A stretch of 49,686 bases of DNA from an uncultured Lachnospiraceae bacterium (GTDB taxonomy: Bacteria; Bacillota; Clostridia; Lachnospirales; Lachnospiraceae), in NCBI GenBank assembly GCA_910586005.1, contig CAJUHG010000010.1, positions 1-49,686 of the forward strand, in the 5' to 3' direction. This document shows, piece by piece, positions 41,269-49,301 of the stretch. The translations under genes were made by a program, and so were the position numbers. Each line of letters opens with the position of its first letter. Positions within the stretch are counted from its first letter, which is position 1. The notes beneath the pieces are model-generated. The model ran no database searches. It was not told the DNA's origin and saw only the letters and a list, made by a program, of their open reading frames with translations.

Positions 41269-43287
41269 ATGAGGTTTGAGAGTATTTCTATATATAATTT
41301 TATGAGATATAAAGGTGAAAATAAAATAGAATTTAGTTGTGAAAAAGAAAAAAATGTAACAATTGTATTAGGAGATAATACAGTAGGAAAAACTACAATT
41401 GCGCAGGCTTTTCGTTGGTGTTTGTATGAAGCAGTATTGGCAGAACGTGGAAAACGTCAGGCAGATTATCAACTTTTAAATGCAGATACGTTGGCATTGA
41501 TGGATGCAAACAGCCGAGCAAAAGTATGGGTAAAATTAATTGCAACAGATGAAGAAAAGAGATATACCATACATAGAGAAACTGTGTATAAAAGAGCATA
41601 TCCTAGTATGATAGCAGAAGAATTTCAGAAAAAACTAACCATGCATATTTCAGATATACATAGTCAACAATCATTGGTTGAGGTTGATACAAAAAAAGTA
41701 GATGAACTGATTAATGAATTGTTTCCAAGAAATTTGTCTCATTATTTTTTATTTGATGGCGAGCGATGGAATGATATCAGTGTAAATGGTGTCAAAGAAA
41801 ATATAAAAGAATCGGTACATATATTAACAGGTTTGTCGGCATATCAAGCAGCTATGAAACATTTAAAAGATATGGGATCTTATTCTGTAATTAATAAGTT
41901 TAAAAAGAAAATCACGGGTTCTGGGAATTTGTATGATAATTTAGAATTAGATTATCAGAAATGTGAAAGAAAGATAGAAACTTTTAAGAAAGAAATAGAA
42001 AATATAGATATCAATATTAGTAATTATAATAAAAAATGTGAGGAAATACAGGAGTATTTAGAAATAAATAGAAATACAGAAACTTTGCAGACTCAATATC
42101 GGCAGTTAGGAATTGTGAGAAAATCTCAAAAAGAACGTTGTATGAGTGAATATAAGATGCTTGTCAATGAATTTAGTGATAAAGCATATATGATGTTTGC
42201 AGAACCGATGATGCAAGCATCTGTAGAATTGGTAAAATCTGTGGCAGGAGAAAGGCGTGACATTCCCCATATGCGCCAGGCAACGATAGATCATATTATA
42301 AAGGGTGGCAGATGTATTTGTGGAACAGTTCTTATTCCAGGGTCAAAAGAGTGGAACAGTTTGTTAGAACAGAAAGATTATCTGCCTCCAGCGGATATTG
42401 GATCACTGCTAGGAGAATTTGAACGCACAGCTACTAGGTGGCATAATCGTGTAAAAAATACTAGCAAGGAGATGCGGGAAACGGCAGGACAAATAGATGA
42501 ATGTATTAGAAATTATGAAGATACTTGTAATGAATATGTTAATTTAGAGCAGAGACTAGATGAACATATAGATTTTGCAGAACAGAGAAAAAAATTAAAA
42601 AATTATCAGAGAAATATACAGGAATTAAGTAATCAGAAAGGCCAAGCGCAAGGTCAAATTCAATCTTTAAAACGGCAGAAACAGAGACTAGAAGAAGAAA
42701 TGAAGGGGCTAGAGGCTAAAAATGAAGAAAATCGTCGATGGCGTGAGAGATTAGAATTAGCAGAAGCACTGTATCAAAAATTATATCATGATTTTTCAGT
42801 TGAGGAAAGAAAGGTTTTTTTAGAATTAAATCAACAAATTCAATATAATTTTGGACGTATGTTCAATGCCAAAGATAAAAAAATAGAATTATCAGAACAA
42901 TATCATATTCAAATGCTTTATAAAACAGATATAGGGTATCGTGAAGAAAAAAACTTGTCAGAAGGTGAAAAGATTGCAAGAAATTTTGCGTTTATAGTAA
43001 CCATTATGGATTATAGTAGAAAACGAAAAGCACAGAAAAGTGTGGATAAATCACAAGAAAATGATACGTTGCCAATCGTGTTAGATGGACCTTTTTCCAA
43101 ACTTGGAGATGAAAATATTCGACTGATAGCAAAAGTATTGCCCGAGGTATCTGAACAAGTGATTATATTTATGTTAAAAAAGGACTGGAAATATACAGAT
43201 TTGGATAGCTATGTAGGAAGTGCATATTTAATTGAAAAAGATGCAGAAAAATCTTATGCATCTATTAGAAAAATGGAGGATTTTTAA
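41269..43287 (+). CDS. DndD-like SMC-type ATPase
   Basis: This is a 672-residue protein with the split ATPase of SMC/Rad50/DndD proteins. Walker A is LGDNTVGKTT (35-43) after SISIYNFMRYKGENKIEF, typical of DndD. Coiled coils at about 210-270 and 420-500 flank a CxCG zinc-hook-like GGRCICG near residue 347. The signature NLSEGEKIARNF is near 562, and Walker B LPIVLDGPFSKLGDEN near 601. It is not the main ATPase of the Ssp core, since sspC is present. I infer it powers a second effector beside the SspE-like protein. A link to the SspFGH type is possible but not shown. Confidence 0.8.
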   Translation: MRFESISIYNFMRYKGENKIEFSCEKEKNVTIVLGDNTVGKTTIAQAFRWCLYEAVLAERGKRQADYQLLNADTLALMDANSRAKVWVKLIATDEEKRYTIHRETVYKRAYPSMIAEEFQKKLTMHISDIHSQQSLVEVDTKKVDELINELFPRNLSHYFLFDGERWNDISVNGVKENIKESVHILTGLSAYQAAMKHLKDMGSYSVINKFKKKITGSGNLYDNLELDYQKCERKIETFKKEIENIDINISNYNKKCEEIQEYLEINRNTETLQTQYRQLGIVRKSQKERCMSEYKMLVNEFSDKAYMMFAEPMMQASVELVKSVAGERRDIPHMRQATIDHIIKGGRCICGTVLIPGSKEWNSLLEQKDYLPPADIGSLLGEFERTATRWHNRVKNTSKEMRETAGQIDECIRNYEDTCNEYVNLEQRLDEHIDFAEQRKKLKNYQRNIQELSNQKGQAQGQIQSLKRQKQRLEEEMKGLEAKNEENRRWRERLELAEALYQKLYHDFSVEERKVFLELNQQIQYNFGRMFNAKDKKIELSEQYHIQMLYKTDIGYREEKNLSEGEKIARNFAFIVTIMDYSRKRKAQKSVDKSQENDTLPIVLDGPFSKLGDENIRLIAKVLPEVSEQVIIFMLKKDWKYTDLDSYVGSAYLIEKDAEKSYASIRKMEDF

Positions 43288-43289
43288 TT

Positions 43290-43799
43290 GTGGCATCTTA
43301 TGAATTTTTTAAAAAGGAGTTTGAGTTTCGTGGAAAACATGCCAGAATGGTAGGAGAATTGTGGATAACGAATGATTATGAACATACCTATTTCCGCAGA
43401 TTGATAGATGTGTATCTTGTGGCTGCTATTATTGGTTTTCGGGTAGATCGAAAAGTGGAAGTAGATTATTCCCCTACTGAATCAAAAAGTATTTTTCCAG
43501 AACAGATGATAGGAGCGAAAGAAGATTTAGATTTTATTATGCAAATGATAGTAATGTTGGAAAATAAAGAAGGCATATCATCTGAGGAAAGCGTAAAAAA
43601 AGCATTTAAAGTTGTAGAAACCAAAGAGGAATTTGAATATTATAGGGATTTATTTAATTCTTATGTACGTGGTGGTGTAGAAGAATTATATGAAAGATTA
43701 GTACTTCATAAATCAGAGATAGATGAGGAATTTTATGATGAAAAAACGGCTAATCTTATGGGACTTTTAGATAGATTTGTAATCCCTTCTCATTCTTAA
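43290..43799 (+). CDS. Unknown 169-residue partner of the DndD-like ATPase
   Basis: It starts at GTG, two bases after the previous stop, with GGAGG inside the upstream gene, so translation is coupled. The protein reads FEFRGKHARMVGELW, then LIDVYLVAAIIGFRVDRKVEV, and a helical acidic C-terminus (MQMIVMLENKEGISSEESVKKAF; DLFNSYVRGGVEELYERL). A distant likeness to small phosphorothioation-associated proteins of Dnd loci is my impression only. No catalytic motif is visible. It is the last gene of the operon. Confidence 0.65.
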   Translation: MASYEFFKKEFEFRGKHARMVGELWITNDYEHTYFRRLIDVYLVAAIIGFRVDRKVEVDYSPTESKSIFPEQMIGAKEDLDFIMQMIVMLENKEGISSEESVKKAFKVVETKEEFEYYRDLFNSYVRGGVEELYERLVLHKSEIDEEFYDEKTANLMGLLDRFVIPSHS

Positions 43800-43820
43800 G
43801 TATTACTTACTCTAAATAAA

Positions 43821-43856
43821 AACAATAGAAAGCACGCTTTGCGAATTTTTATTGTT
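43821..43856. repeat. Intergenic hairpin repeat, family B, copy 4
   Basis: AACAATAGAAA (43821-43831) and TTTTTATTGTT (43846-43856) match the outer arms of 6491-6527. It sits after the last ssp-operon gene and may act as its terminator. Confidence 0.6.
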
Positions 43857-43931
43857 ATGAACGATTATTATATGCATTCTTATCTATTGATTGTATTGTT
43901 GTAAAAAAAATAGAAAAATTTGTAAAAAATA

Positions 43932-43960
43932 TTTACAAAATGCAATAGATAAGATATAAT
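43932..43960 (+). promoter_or_regulatory. Promoter of the tracrRNA
   Basis: TTTACA (43932-43937), 17 bases, TATAAT (43955-43960). The start would fall near 43967, right before the anti-repeat. Confidence 0.85.
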
Positions 43961-43966
43961 ACAGAC

Positions 43967-44059
43967 ACATTATATCATACCAAGGAATAATGTGGTTTCT
44001 ACAATAAGGTAGAATACCAAAAAGCTCTAATCCCATTCTTCGGAATGGGATTATCTTTT
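43967..44059 (+). ncRNA. tracrRNA of the type II-C CRISPR system
   Basis: The anti-repeat (43969-44005) begins ATTATATCATACCAAG, identical to the first 16 bases of the plus-strand repeat, and ends CTACAAT, so it can pair with the minus-strand crRNA repeat, with an internal bulge. A nexus hairpin GGTA-GAA-TACC follows at 44008-44018. Then comes a terminator hairpin TAATCCCATTC/GAATGGGATTA with a TTCG loop (44028-44053) and TCTTTT. Length is about 93 bases. It lies directly upstream of cas9 on the same strand. Confidence 0.92.
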
Positions 44060-44121
44060 ATGCGCAGATCTGGGCATAGAAAATGTGCTGTAAAAGTATT
44101 GTACAGGTCACATAGTAAATA

Positions 44122-44145
44122 GGGGAAAAATCTTTCCTACTCGAT
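44122..44145. repeat. Second copy of the small hairpin seen at 12400
   Basis: GGGGAAAAATCTTTCCTACTC, in the leader of cas9, resembles the element at 12400-12421. Apart from the tracrRNA, the rest of the 43800-44244 gap holds nothing I recognise. Confidence 0.4.
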
Positions 44146-44244
44146 TATCTAAACAAAAGATATTTCGAAACATAATACAAAAGATGAAAATTATTAGTTT
44201 CATTACATAGTAAGTGTGTAATAATTCTAAGAAAGGGGAAACGT

Positions 44245-47200
44245 ATGAAATTAAATTACAGAATAGGATTGGATATTGGAATAACATCCGTAGGATGGGC
44301 GGTGTTAGAAAATAACAGTAAAGATGAGCCTATCCGAATTGTTGATTTAGGGGTGCGATTGTTTGAAGCGGCTGAAGTACCCAAGACAGGTGCAGCTTTA
44401 GCAGAAGGAAGAAGAAATGCCAGAACAACTCGAAGAAGATTAAGACGCAGAAAACATCGCCTAGATAGGATTAAATGGCTATTACAAGAAAATGGTATGA
44501 TACAAATTGATAAGTTTATGGAAAGATATTATTCTGCCAATTTACCAGATGTATATCAATTGAGATATGAGGCTTTAGAGCGAAAAGTAAAAGAGGAAGA
44601 ACTTGCTCAGATATTAATACATATTGCAAAACATAGAGGCTTTCGTTCCACGCGTAAAGCAGAATTAAAAGATAAATCGGACAAGGAAATGGGGGCAGTT
44701 TTATCAGCAATAGAAAAAAATAAAAAATTAATGGAAGAACATTCTTATCGCACAATTGGAGAGATGCTATATAAAGACCAAGCTTTTAGAACGGAGTGTA
44801 GATGGAATGAAAAAGGTTATGTTTTAACCCCACGAAACAAACAGGGAGATTATAAACATACGATACTTCGAGCTTTATTGGAAGAAGAAGTAAAATATAT
44901 ATTTCATCAGCAGAGAAATTTGGGAAATGTAAAAGCAACCAAAGAATTGGAAGAATCCTATCTTTCTATTATGTTAAGCCAACGTTCTTTTGATATGGGA
45001 CCAGGAAATCAGGCAGATGGAAGTACAAGTCCTTATGCAATGGAAGGTTTTGGAGATCGAGTAGGTCTGTGTGCTTTAGAACCAAGAGAAAATCAGCAGC
45101 CTAGAGGTGCAAAAGCAGCTTACACCTCAGAGATGTTTGTGGCTTTACAAAAAATCAACCATCTTCGACTTGTAAAAAAAGGTGGAGATAGCAGAGGATT
45201 AACCACAGAGGAACGGCAAGTTATTATAGAATTATTACATAAGCAAAAGGAAGTAAAATATGCTGCTGTGCGAAAAGCATTAAATCTAAGCAATGATGAT
45301 AAGTTTAATACTTTAAATTATAGTGGCAAAGAGGAATCTGAAGAGGAAAAAATAAAGAAAACAGAAAATACAAAATTTATAAGTATACCTAATTATCAGG
45401 AATACAAAAAGAAAATGTCTAAAATGTCACAACAATTTCAATTTCCATTAGAGGAACAGACAATTATTTTGTTAGATAAAATTGGAACAATTCTGACTTT
45501 GTACAAAAATGATGATACACGTACTAGAGAACTTCAAAAACTAGATTTAGAACCAGAAATAATAGATGGACTGTTAGAAATGAACCCAAAGAAATTCCAA
45601 CATGTTTCATTGAAAGCTATGAGAAAATTAATGCCTTATTTAGAAGAGGGACTTACTTATGATAAAGCGTGTGAAAAAGCAGGATACAATTTTAAAGGAA
45701 ATGAAAGAACAGAAAAAACAAAATTGTTAAAAGGAAAAGAAATTACAGATATTATCAATGAAATCAATAATCCTGTGGTAAAGCGTTCTGTTTCACAGAC
45801 AGTAAAAGTGATCAATGCAATTATTCAAAAGTATGGAAGTCCCCAAGCAGTAAATATTGAATTGGCAAGAGAAATGTCCAGAAATTATAAAGACCGTCAG
45901 AAAATGGAAAAGCAGATGAAAGTCAGACAAGAAGAGAATGAAAATGCAAAGAAAGAGATTCAGGAATTGGGAAATGCATTTCCTTCTGGACAAGATATTA
46001 TTAAATATCGCTTATGGCATGATCAGGAAGGAATGTGTTTATATTCTGGAAAAAAGATACCCTTAGAAGAACTTTTTACAGGAGCCTATGATATTGATCA
46101 TATTTTGCCTTATAGTATTACCTTTGATGATAGTTATCGCAACAAAGTACTAGTGACAGCAGAAGAAAATAGACAAAAGGGAAACCGTATCCCATATGAA
46201 TACTTTGGAAAAAGTGATTCAGAGAGATGGAAACAATTTGAGAGAAGAGTAAATTTTTTTGTTAGAGATTATAAAAAACAACAAAAGTTGCTAAAACAAA
46301 GTTTTACAGAGGAAGAGCGGAAACAATTTAAAATGAGAAATTTAAATGACACTAAATATATTACACGTGTTATTTATAATATGATAAGAGAAAATCTAAT
46401 ATTAGAACCTCTGAACCGCCCTGAAAAGAAGAAACAGGTCTATGCTGTCAATGGTTCTATCACTGCATATCTGCGTAAAAGATGGGGATTGGCTGCGAAA
46501 GATCGTTCCGTTGATACCCACCACGCTATGGATGCAGTTGTAATTGCTTGTTGTACAGATGGTATGATTCAAAAAATTTCTAGGAATATACAAGGGAGAG
46601 AGTTATTGTATTCCAGAGGATTTCAAACAGTGGATGTAGAAACAGGAGAAATATTCTCCAGAGATGATTTTACAAGAGAACAGTGGGATAAGGAATTTGG
46701 CATAAAAGTTCCAAAACCTTGGGAATATTTTAAGGAAGAATTGGAAATTCGCATGGGAGAAAATCCATTGGCATATATAGAAGAACATTCTGATGTATCT
46801 AGAAATTTAGATTATCCAGCATGGTTTTATGAGAATCATATGATTCGCCCAATTTTTGTATCTAGAATGCCAAAGCGAAAAGTAACAGGGGCAGCTCATG
46901 AAGATACCATCCGAAGTCCCCGTCATTATCAGGAAACAGGATATGTTTTAACCAAGACAGCGCTTACTGACTTAAAACTGGATAAAAAAACAGGAGAAAT
47001 TATAAATTATTATAATCCTGAGAGCGATAAGTACTTATACCAAGTATTAAAAGAGCAATTGATAAAATATGAGGGAGATGCTAAGAAAGCATTTGAACAA
47101 CCTTTTTATAAACCAAAAGCAGATGGAACACAAGGGAACCTTGTAAGAAAAGTAAAAACATATGATAAACTTACCATAGGTGTACCTGTAAATGCAAGTA

Positions 47201-47658
47201 ATGGAATCGCAGCAAATGCAAATGGAGCTATGATTCGAGTAGATGTATTTTGTGTAAAGGGAAAATATTATTTTGTACCTGTTTATATTTCTGATATAGT
47301 AAAAAAAAGATTGCCAATGAAAGCATCTGTTCCACATAAGCCATATAGTGAATGGAAAGAAATGGAAGATAAAGATTTTATTTTTAGTTTGTATTCTAGA
47401 GATTTGATTTCCTTTAAAGCAAAAAGTGGAAAGAAAGTTACTTGTGCAGATGGAACTTCTAAAACAATAAATGAAGAAGTAGTTTATTACTATGGAGCAG
47501 ATATCTCATCTGCATGTTTTTCTGGAAAATCACATGATGGAAAATTTTCTTATAGAGGTTTAGGCATTCAAAGTTTGGAGTATTTAAAAAAACATCAGGT
47601 GGACATTCTTGGAACTGTAACAGAAGTAAAAAAGGAAAGACGCATGGGATTTCATTAG
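44245..47658 (+). CDS. cas9: Cas9 nuclease, type II-C
   Basis: Cas9 uses crRNA:tracrRNA to cut target DNA with two nuclease domains. The 1137-residue size fits II-C. RuvC-I has Asp10 in IGLDIGITSVGWAV; an Arg-rich bridge helix (ARTTRRRLRRRKHRLDR) follows; RuvC-II has Glu539 in VNIELAREMS; the HNH has Asp618/His619 in YDIDHILPYS; RuvC-III has His759/His760 and Asp763 in DTHHAMDAVVIA. All catalytic residues are present, so it should be active. AAAGGGGAAACGT precedes the ATG. The order cas9-cas1-cas2 without csn2 or cas4 defines II-C. The PAM cannot be told from this window. Confidence 0.98.
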   Translation: MKLNYRIGLDIGITSVGWAVLENNSKDEPIRIVDLGVRLFEAAEVPKTGAALAEGRRNARTTRRRLRRRKHRLDRIKWLLQENGMIQIDKFMERYYSANLPDVYQLRYEALERKVKEEELAQILIHIAKHRGFRSTRKAELKDKSDKEMGAVLSAIEKNKKLMEEHSYRTIGEMLYKDQAFRTECRWNEKGYVLTPRNKQGDYKHTILRALLEEEVKYIFHQQRNLGNVKATKELEESYLSIMLSQRSFDMGPGNQADGSTSPYAMEGFGDRVGLCALEPRENQQPRGAKAAYTSEMFVALQKINHLRLVKKGGDSRGLTTEERQVIIELLHKQKEVKYAAVRKALNLSNDDKFNTLNYSGKEESEEEKIKKTENTKFISIPNYQEYKKKMSKMSQQFQFPLEEQTIILLDKIGTILTLYKNDDTRTRELQKLDLEPEIIDGLLEMNPKKFQHVSLKAMRKLMPYLEEGLTYDKACEKAGYNFKGNERTEKTKLLKGKEITDIINEINNPVVKRSVSQTVKVINAIIQKYGSPQAVNIELAREMSRNYKDRQKMEKQMKVRQEENENAKKEIQELGNAFPSGQDIIKYRLWHDQEGMCLYSGKKIPLEELFTGAYDIDHILPYSITFDDSYRNKVLVTAEENRQKGNRIPYEYFGKSDSERWKQFERRVNFFVRDYKKQQKLLKQSFTEEERKQFKMRNLNDTKYITRVIYNMIRENLILEPLNRPEKKKQVYAVNGSITAYLRKRWGLAAKDRSVDTHHAMDAVVIACCTDGMIQKISRNIQGRELLYSRGFQTVDVETGEIFSRDDFTREQWDKEFGIKVPKPWEYFKEELEIRMGENPLAYIEEHSDVSRNLDYPAWFYENHMIRPIFVSRMPKRKVTGAAHEDTIRSPRHYQETGYVLTKTALTDLKLDKKTGEIINYYNPESDKYLYQVLKEQLIKYEGDAKKAFEQPFYKPKADGTQGNLVRKVKTYDKLTIGVPVNASNGIAANANGAMIRVDVFCVKGKYYFVPVYISDIVKKRLPMKASVPHKPYSEWKEMEDKDFIFSLYSRDLISFKAKSGKKVTCADGTSKTINEEVVYYYGADISSACFSGKSHDGKFSYRGLGIQSLEYLKKHQVDILGTVTEVKKERRMGFH

Positions 47659-47983
47659 TAACAGATTTCCTATAACTTTATGAATCTGTAACATAGATAA
47701 AGATTTGAATCTTGTTTATTCCTGCTGATAATGAGCCAAGCAGATGTGCTAAGTGTTCTGTGGGATATGCGGATATTTAGTGAATGTCGCGCGATTGCTA
47801 AGCGCTAGTGGGATTTGTTCAGCAAGGAGCGAAGAAAGAATAGATAAATACTTCAAAGTTTTATTGTGCATAACAAGTACAGGCATGTAACTTATGATAG
47901 GCTATTTGAAGAATTAAAAGAAAAAAATTTTGGGGAGTATATATAATAAGGCGAAAGATTACTAATATGATTTGGAGGTGAAC
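47659..47983. other. Gap between cas9 and cas1
   Basis: No gene, tRNA or further anti-repeat was seen. A TATAAT at 47942-47947 lacks a -35 at the right distance. GGAGGTG at 47974 is the cas1 ribosome site. Confidence 0.5.
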
Positions 47984-48889
47984 ATGGGATTTCGCAACGT
48001 TAAAATTGAAAGTAATGTTAAGTTATATATTGAAAATCAACAATTAGTAATAGGAAGTGGAACAGATATTAAAATTCCATTGGAGGATATCAATAGTATT
48101 TTAATAGAAAATCAATTTGTGACAGTCTCTGCTTATATGTTACAAAAGTTTGCGGAGCTTGGAATTGCTCTCTATGTTTGTGATGAAAAACATCTTCCTA
48201 ATGCTGTGTTACTTCCTATGGTAAGACACAGTCGTCATTATAAACTTTTAAAATATCAAATAGGTATCAGCAAACCTTTGCAAAAACGACTTTGGCAACA
48301 AGTGGTAATTCAAAAAATAATGAATCAATCTTTATGCTTAGAATTTAGCAATAAAGAAGGTGTAGAGGAACTCCGAAAAATGTGCAAGGAAGTACAGTCT
48401 GGAGATAAAACTTACGTGGAAGCAAAAGCAGCAGCTTTCTATTTTCGGAGATTATATGGGGCAGACTTTACAAGAGGAGAAGATCATATTATCAATGCAT
48501 GTTTAAATTATGGATATGCCATTATTAGAGGAATGATTGCTCGAAGTCTTGTATGTTATGGATTGGAGCCTGCAATTGGAATATTTCATAAAAGTGAATT
48601 AAATAGTTATAATCTAGCAGATGATTTTATCGAACCATTTCGTTCGATTGTTGATTTATATGTTGCTTCTAAATTTGATATGTCACAAACCACAAGTGTA
48701 TTAACACCACAAATAAAACGTGGTTTATATGGAATTGTAAATTATGAGATGAAAGTAAAAGGAGAGAAACGTATTTTAAGCAATTGTATTGACAACTTAA
48801 TAGCAAGTTATAGTAGTGTATTACAAGGAAAAGGGGAAAGATTGAATTTACCAGAATTAATGCAATTGCAGATACATAGTTATGAATAA
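47984..48889 (+). CDS. cas1: Cas1 integrase
   Basis: Cas1 with Cas2 inserts new spacers. The 302-residue protein starts MGFRNVKIES; I chose ATG 47984 because GGAGGTG lies just before it, against a TTG four codons upstream. The metal-binding triad can be placed: Glu in YVEAKAAAFYFRRLYG (near 146), His in GIFHKSELNSYN (near 204), Asp in LADDFIEPFRSIVD (near 218). Its 3' end overlaps cas2 by eight bases. Confidence 0.96.
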   Translation: MGFRNVKIESNVKLYIENQQLVIGSGTDIKIPLEDINSILIENQFVTVSAYMLQKFAELGIALYVCDEKHLPNAVLLPMVRHSRHYKLLKYQIGISKPLQKRLWQQVVIQKIMNQSLCLEFSNKEGVEELRKMCKEVQSGDKTYVEAKAAAFYFRRLYGADFTRGEDHIINACLNYGYAIIRGMIARSLVCYGLEPAIGIFHKSELNSYNLADDFIEPFRSIVDLYVASKFDMSQTTSVLTPQIKRGLYGIVNYEMKVKGEKRILSNCIDNLIASYSSVLQGKGERLNLPELMQLQIHSYE

Positions 48890-49202
48890 ATTTATGAGAA
48901 TGATTGTATTTTTTGATTTACCAGTAGTAACTGCAAGGGATAGGAAAGCAGCGGCAAAGTTTCGAAAGTTTTTGTTAAAAGATGGATACCATATGATGCA
49001 GTTATCTGTATATACCAGAGTTTGTAATGGAGTGGAAGCTGTGGAAAAGCATGAAGCAAGATTAAACCTTAATTTGCCATCTAAAGGTTCTGTTCGATTA
49101 TTAACTCTAACAGAAAAACAATATGAATCCATACATATTTTATTAGGAGAAAAGACTTTTGATGATACAAGTGAATCAATGGAATTGCTAAATATTTTTT
49201 GA
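48882..49202 (+). CDS. cas2: Cas2
   Basis: Cas2 forms the Cas1-Cas2 integration complex. The 106-residue ferredoxin-fold protein shows MRMIVFFDLPVVTARDRKAA, with the usual Asp, and a second strand KDGYHMMQLSVYTRV. The start at 48882 overlaps the end of cas1; an internal Met (MRMIVFF) four codons on is an alternative start. A hairpin terminator separates it from the array. Confidence 0.95.
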   Translation: MNKFMRMIVFFDLPVVTARDRKAAAKFRKFLLKDGYHMMQLSVYTRVCNGVEAVEKHEARLNLNLPSKGSVRLLTLTEKQYESIHILLGEKTFDDTSESMELLNIF

Positions 49203-49256
49203 AAAAAGAAGAAAAATGGAAATAATTTTAATAGAAATTTTGTATTTTTAAATGAG

Positions 49257-49292
49257 AAAACCCACATAAACAGAAGTGTCTATGTGGGTTTT
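49257..49292. terminator. Bidirectional terminator between cas2 and the CRISPR array
   Basis: AAAACCCACATA (49257-49268) pairs with TATGTGGGTTTT (49281-49292), with T-rich sides in both readings. It can end cas2 mRNA on the plus strand and crRNA transcripts on the minus strand. Confidence 0.8.
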
Positions 49293-49301
49293 CTATTCCC
49301 T

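Noticed and set aside
31380..43799. Classical DndABCDE(-FGH) system
   Set aside because: A DUF4007 gene and an 1190-residue ATPase are present and no DndB- or DndE-like protein is seen, which fits Ssp better; only the later ATPase is DndD-like.
47659..47983. Possible second small RNA or promoter before cas1
   Set aside because: A TATAAT lacks a -35 at proper distance and there is no anti-repeat or clear terminator hairpin.
48857..49267. A 136-codon minus-strand frame over cas2
   Set aside because: It is antisense to a well-supported Cas2, low in complexity (Phe/Ser runs), and has no ribosome site.
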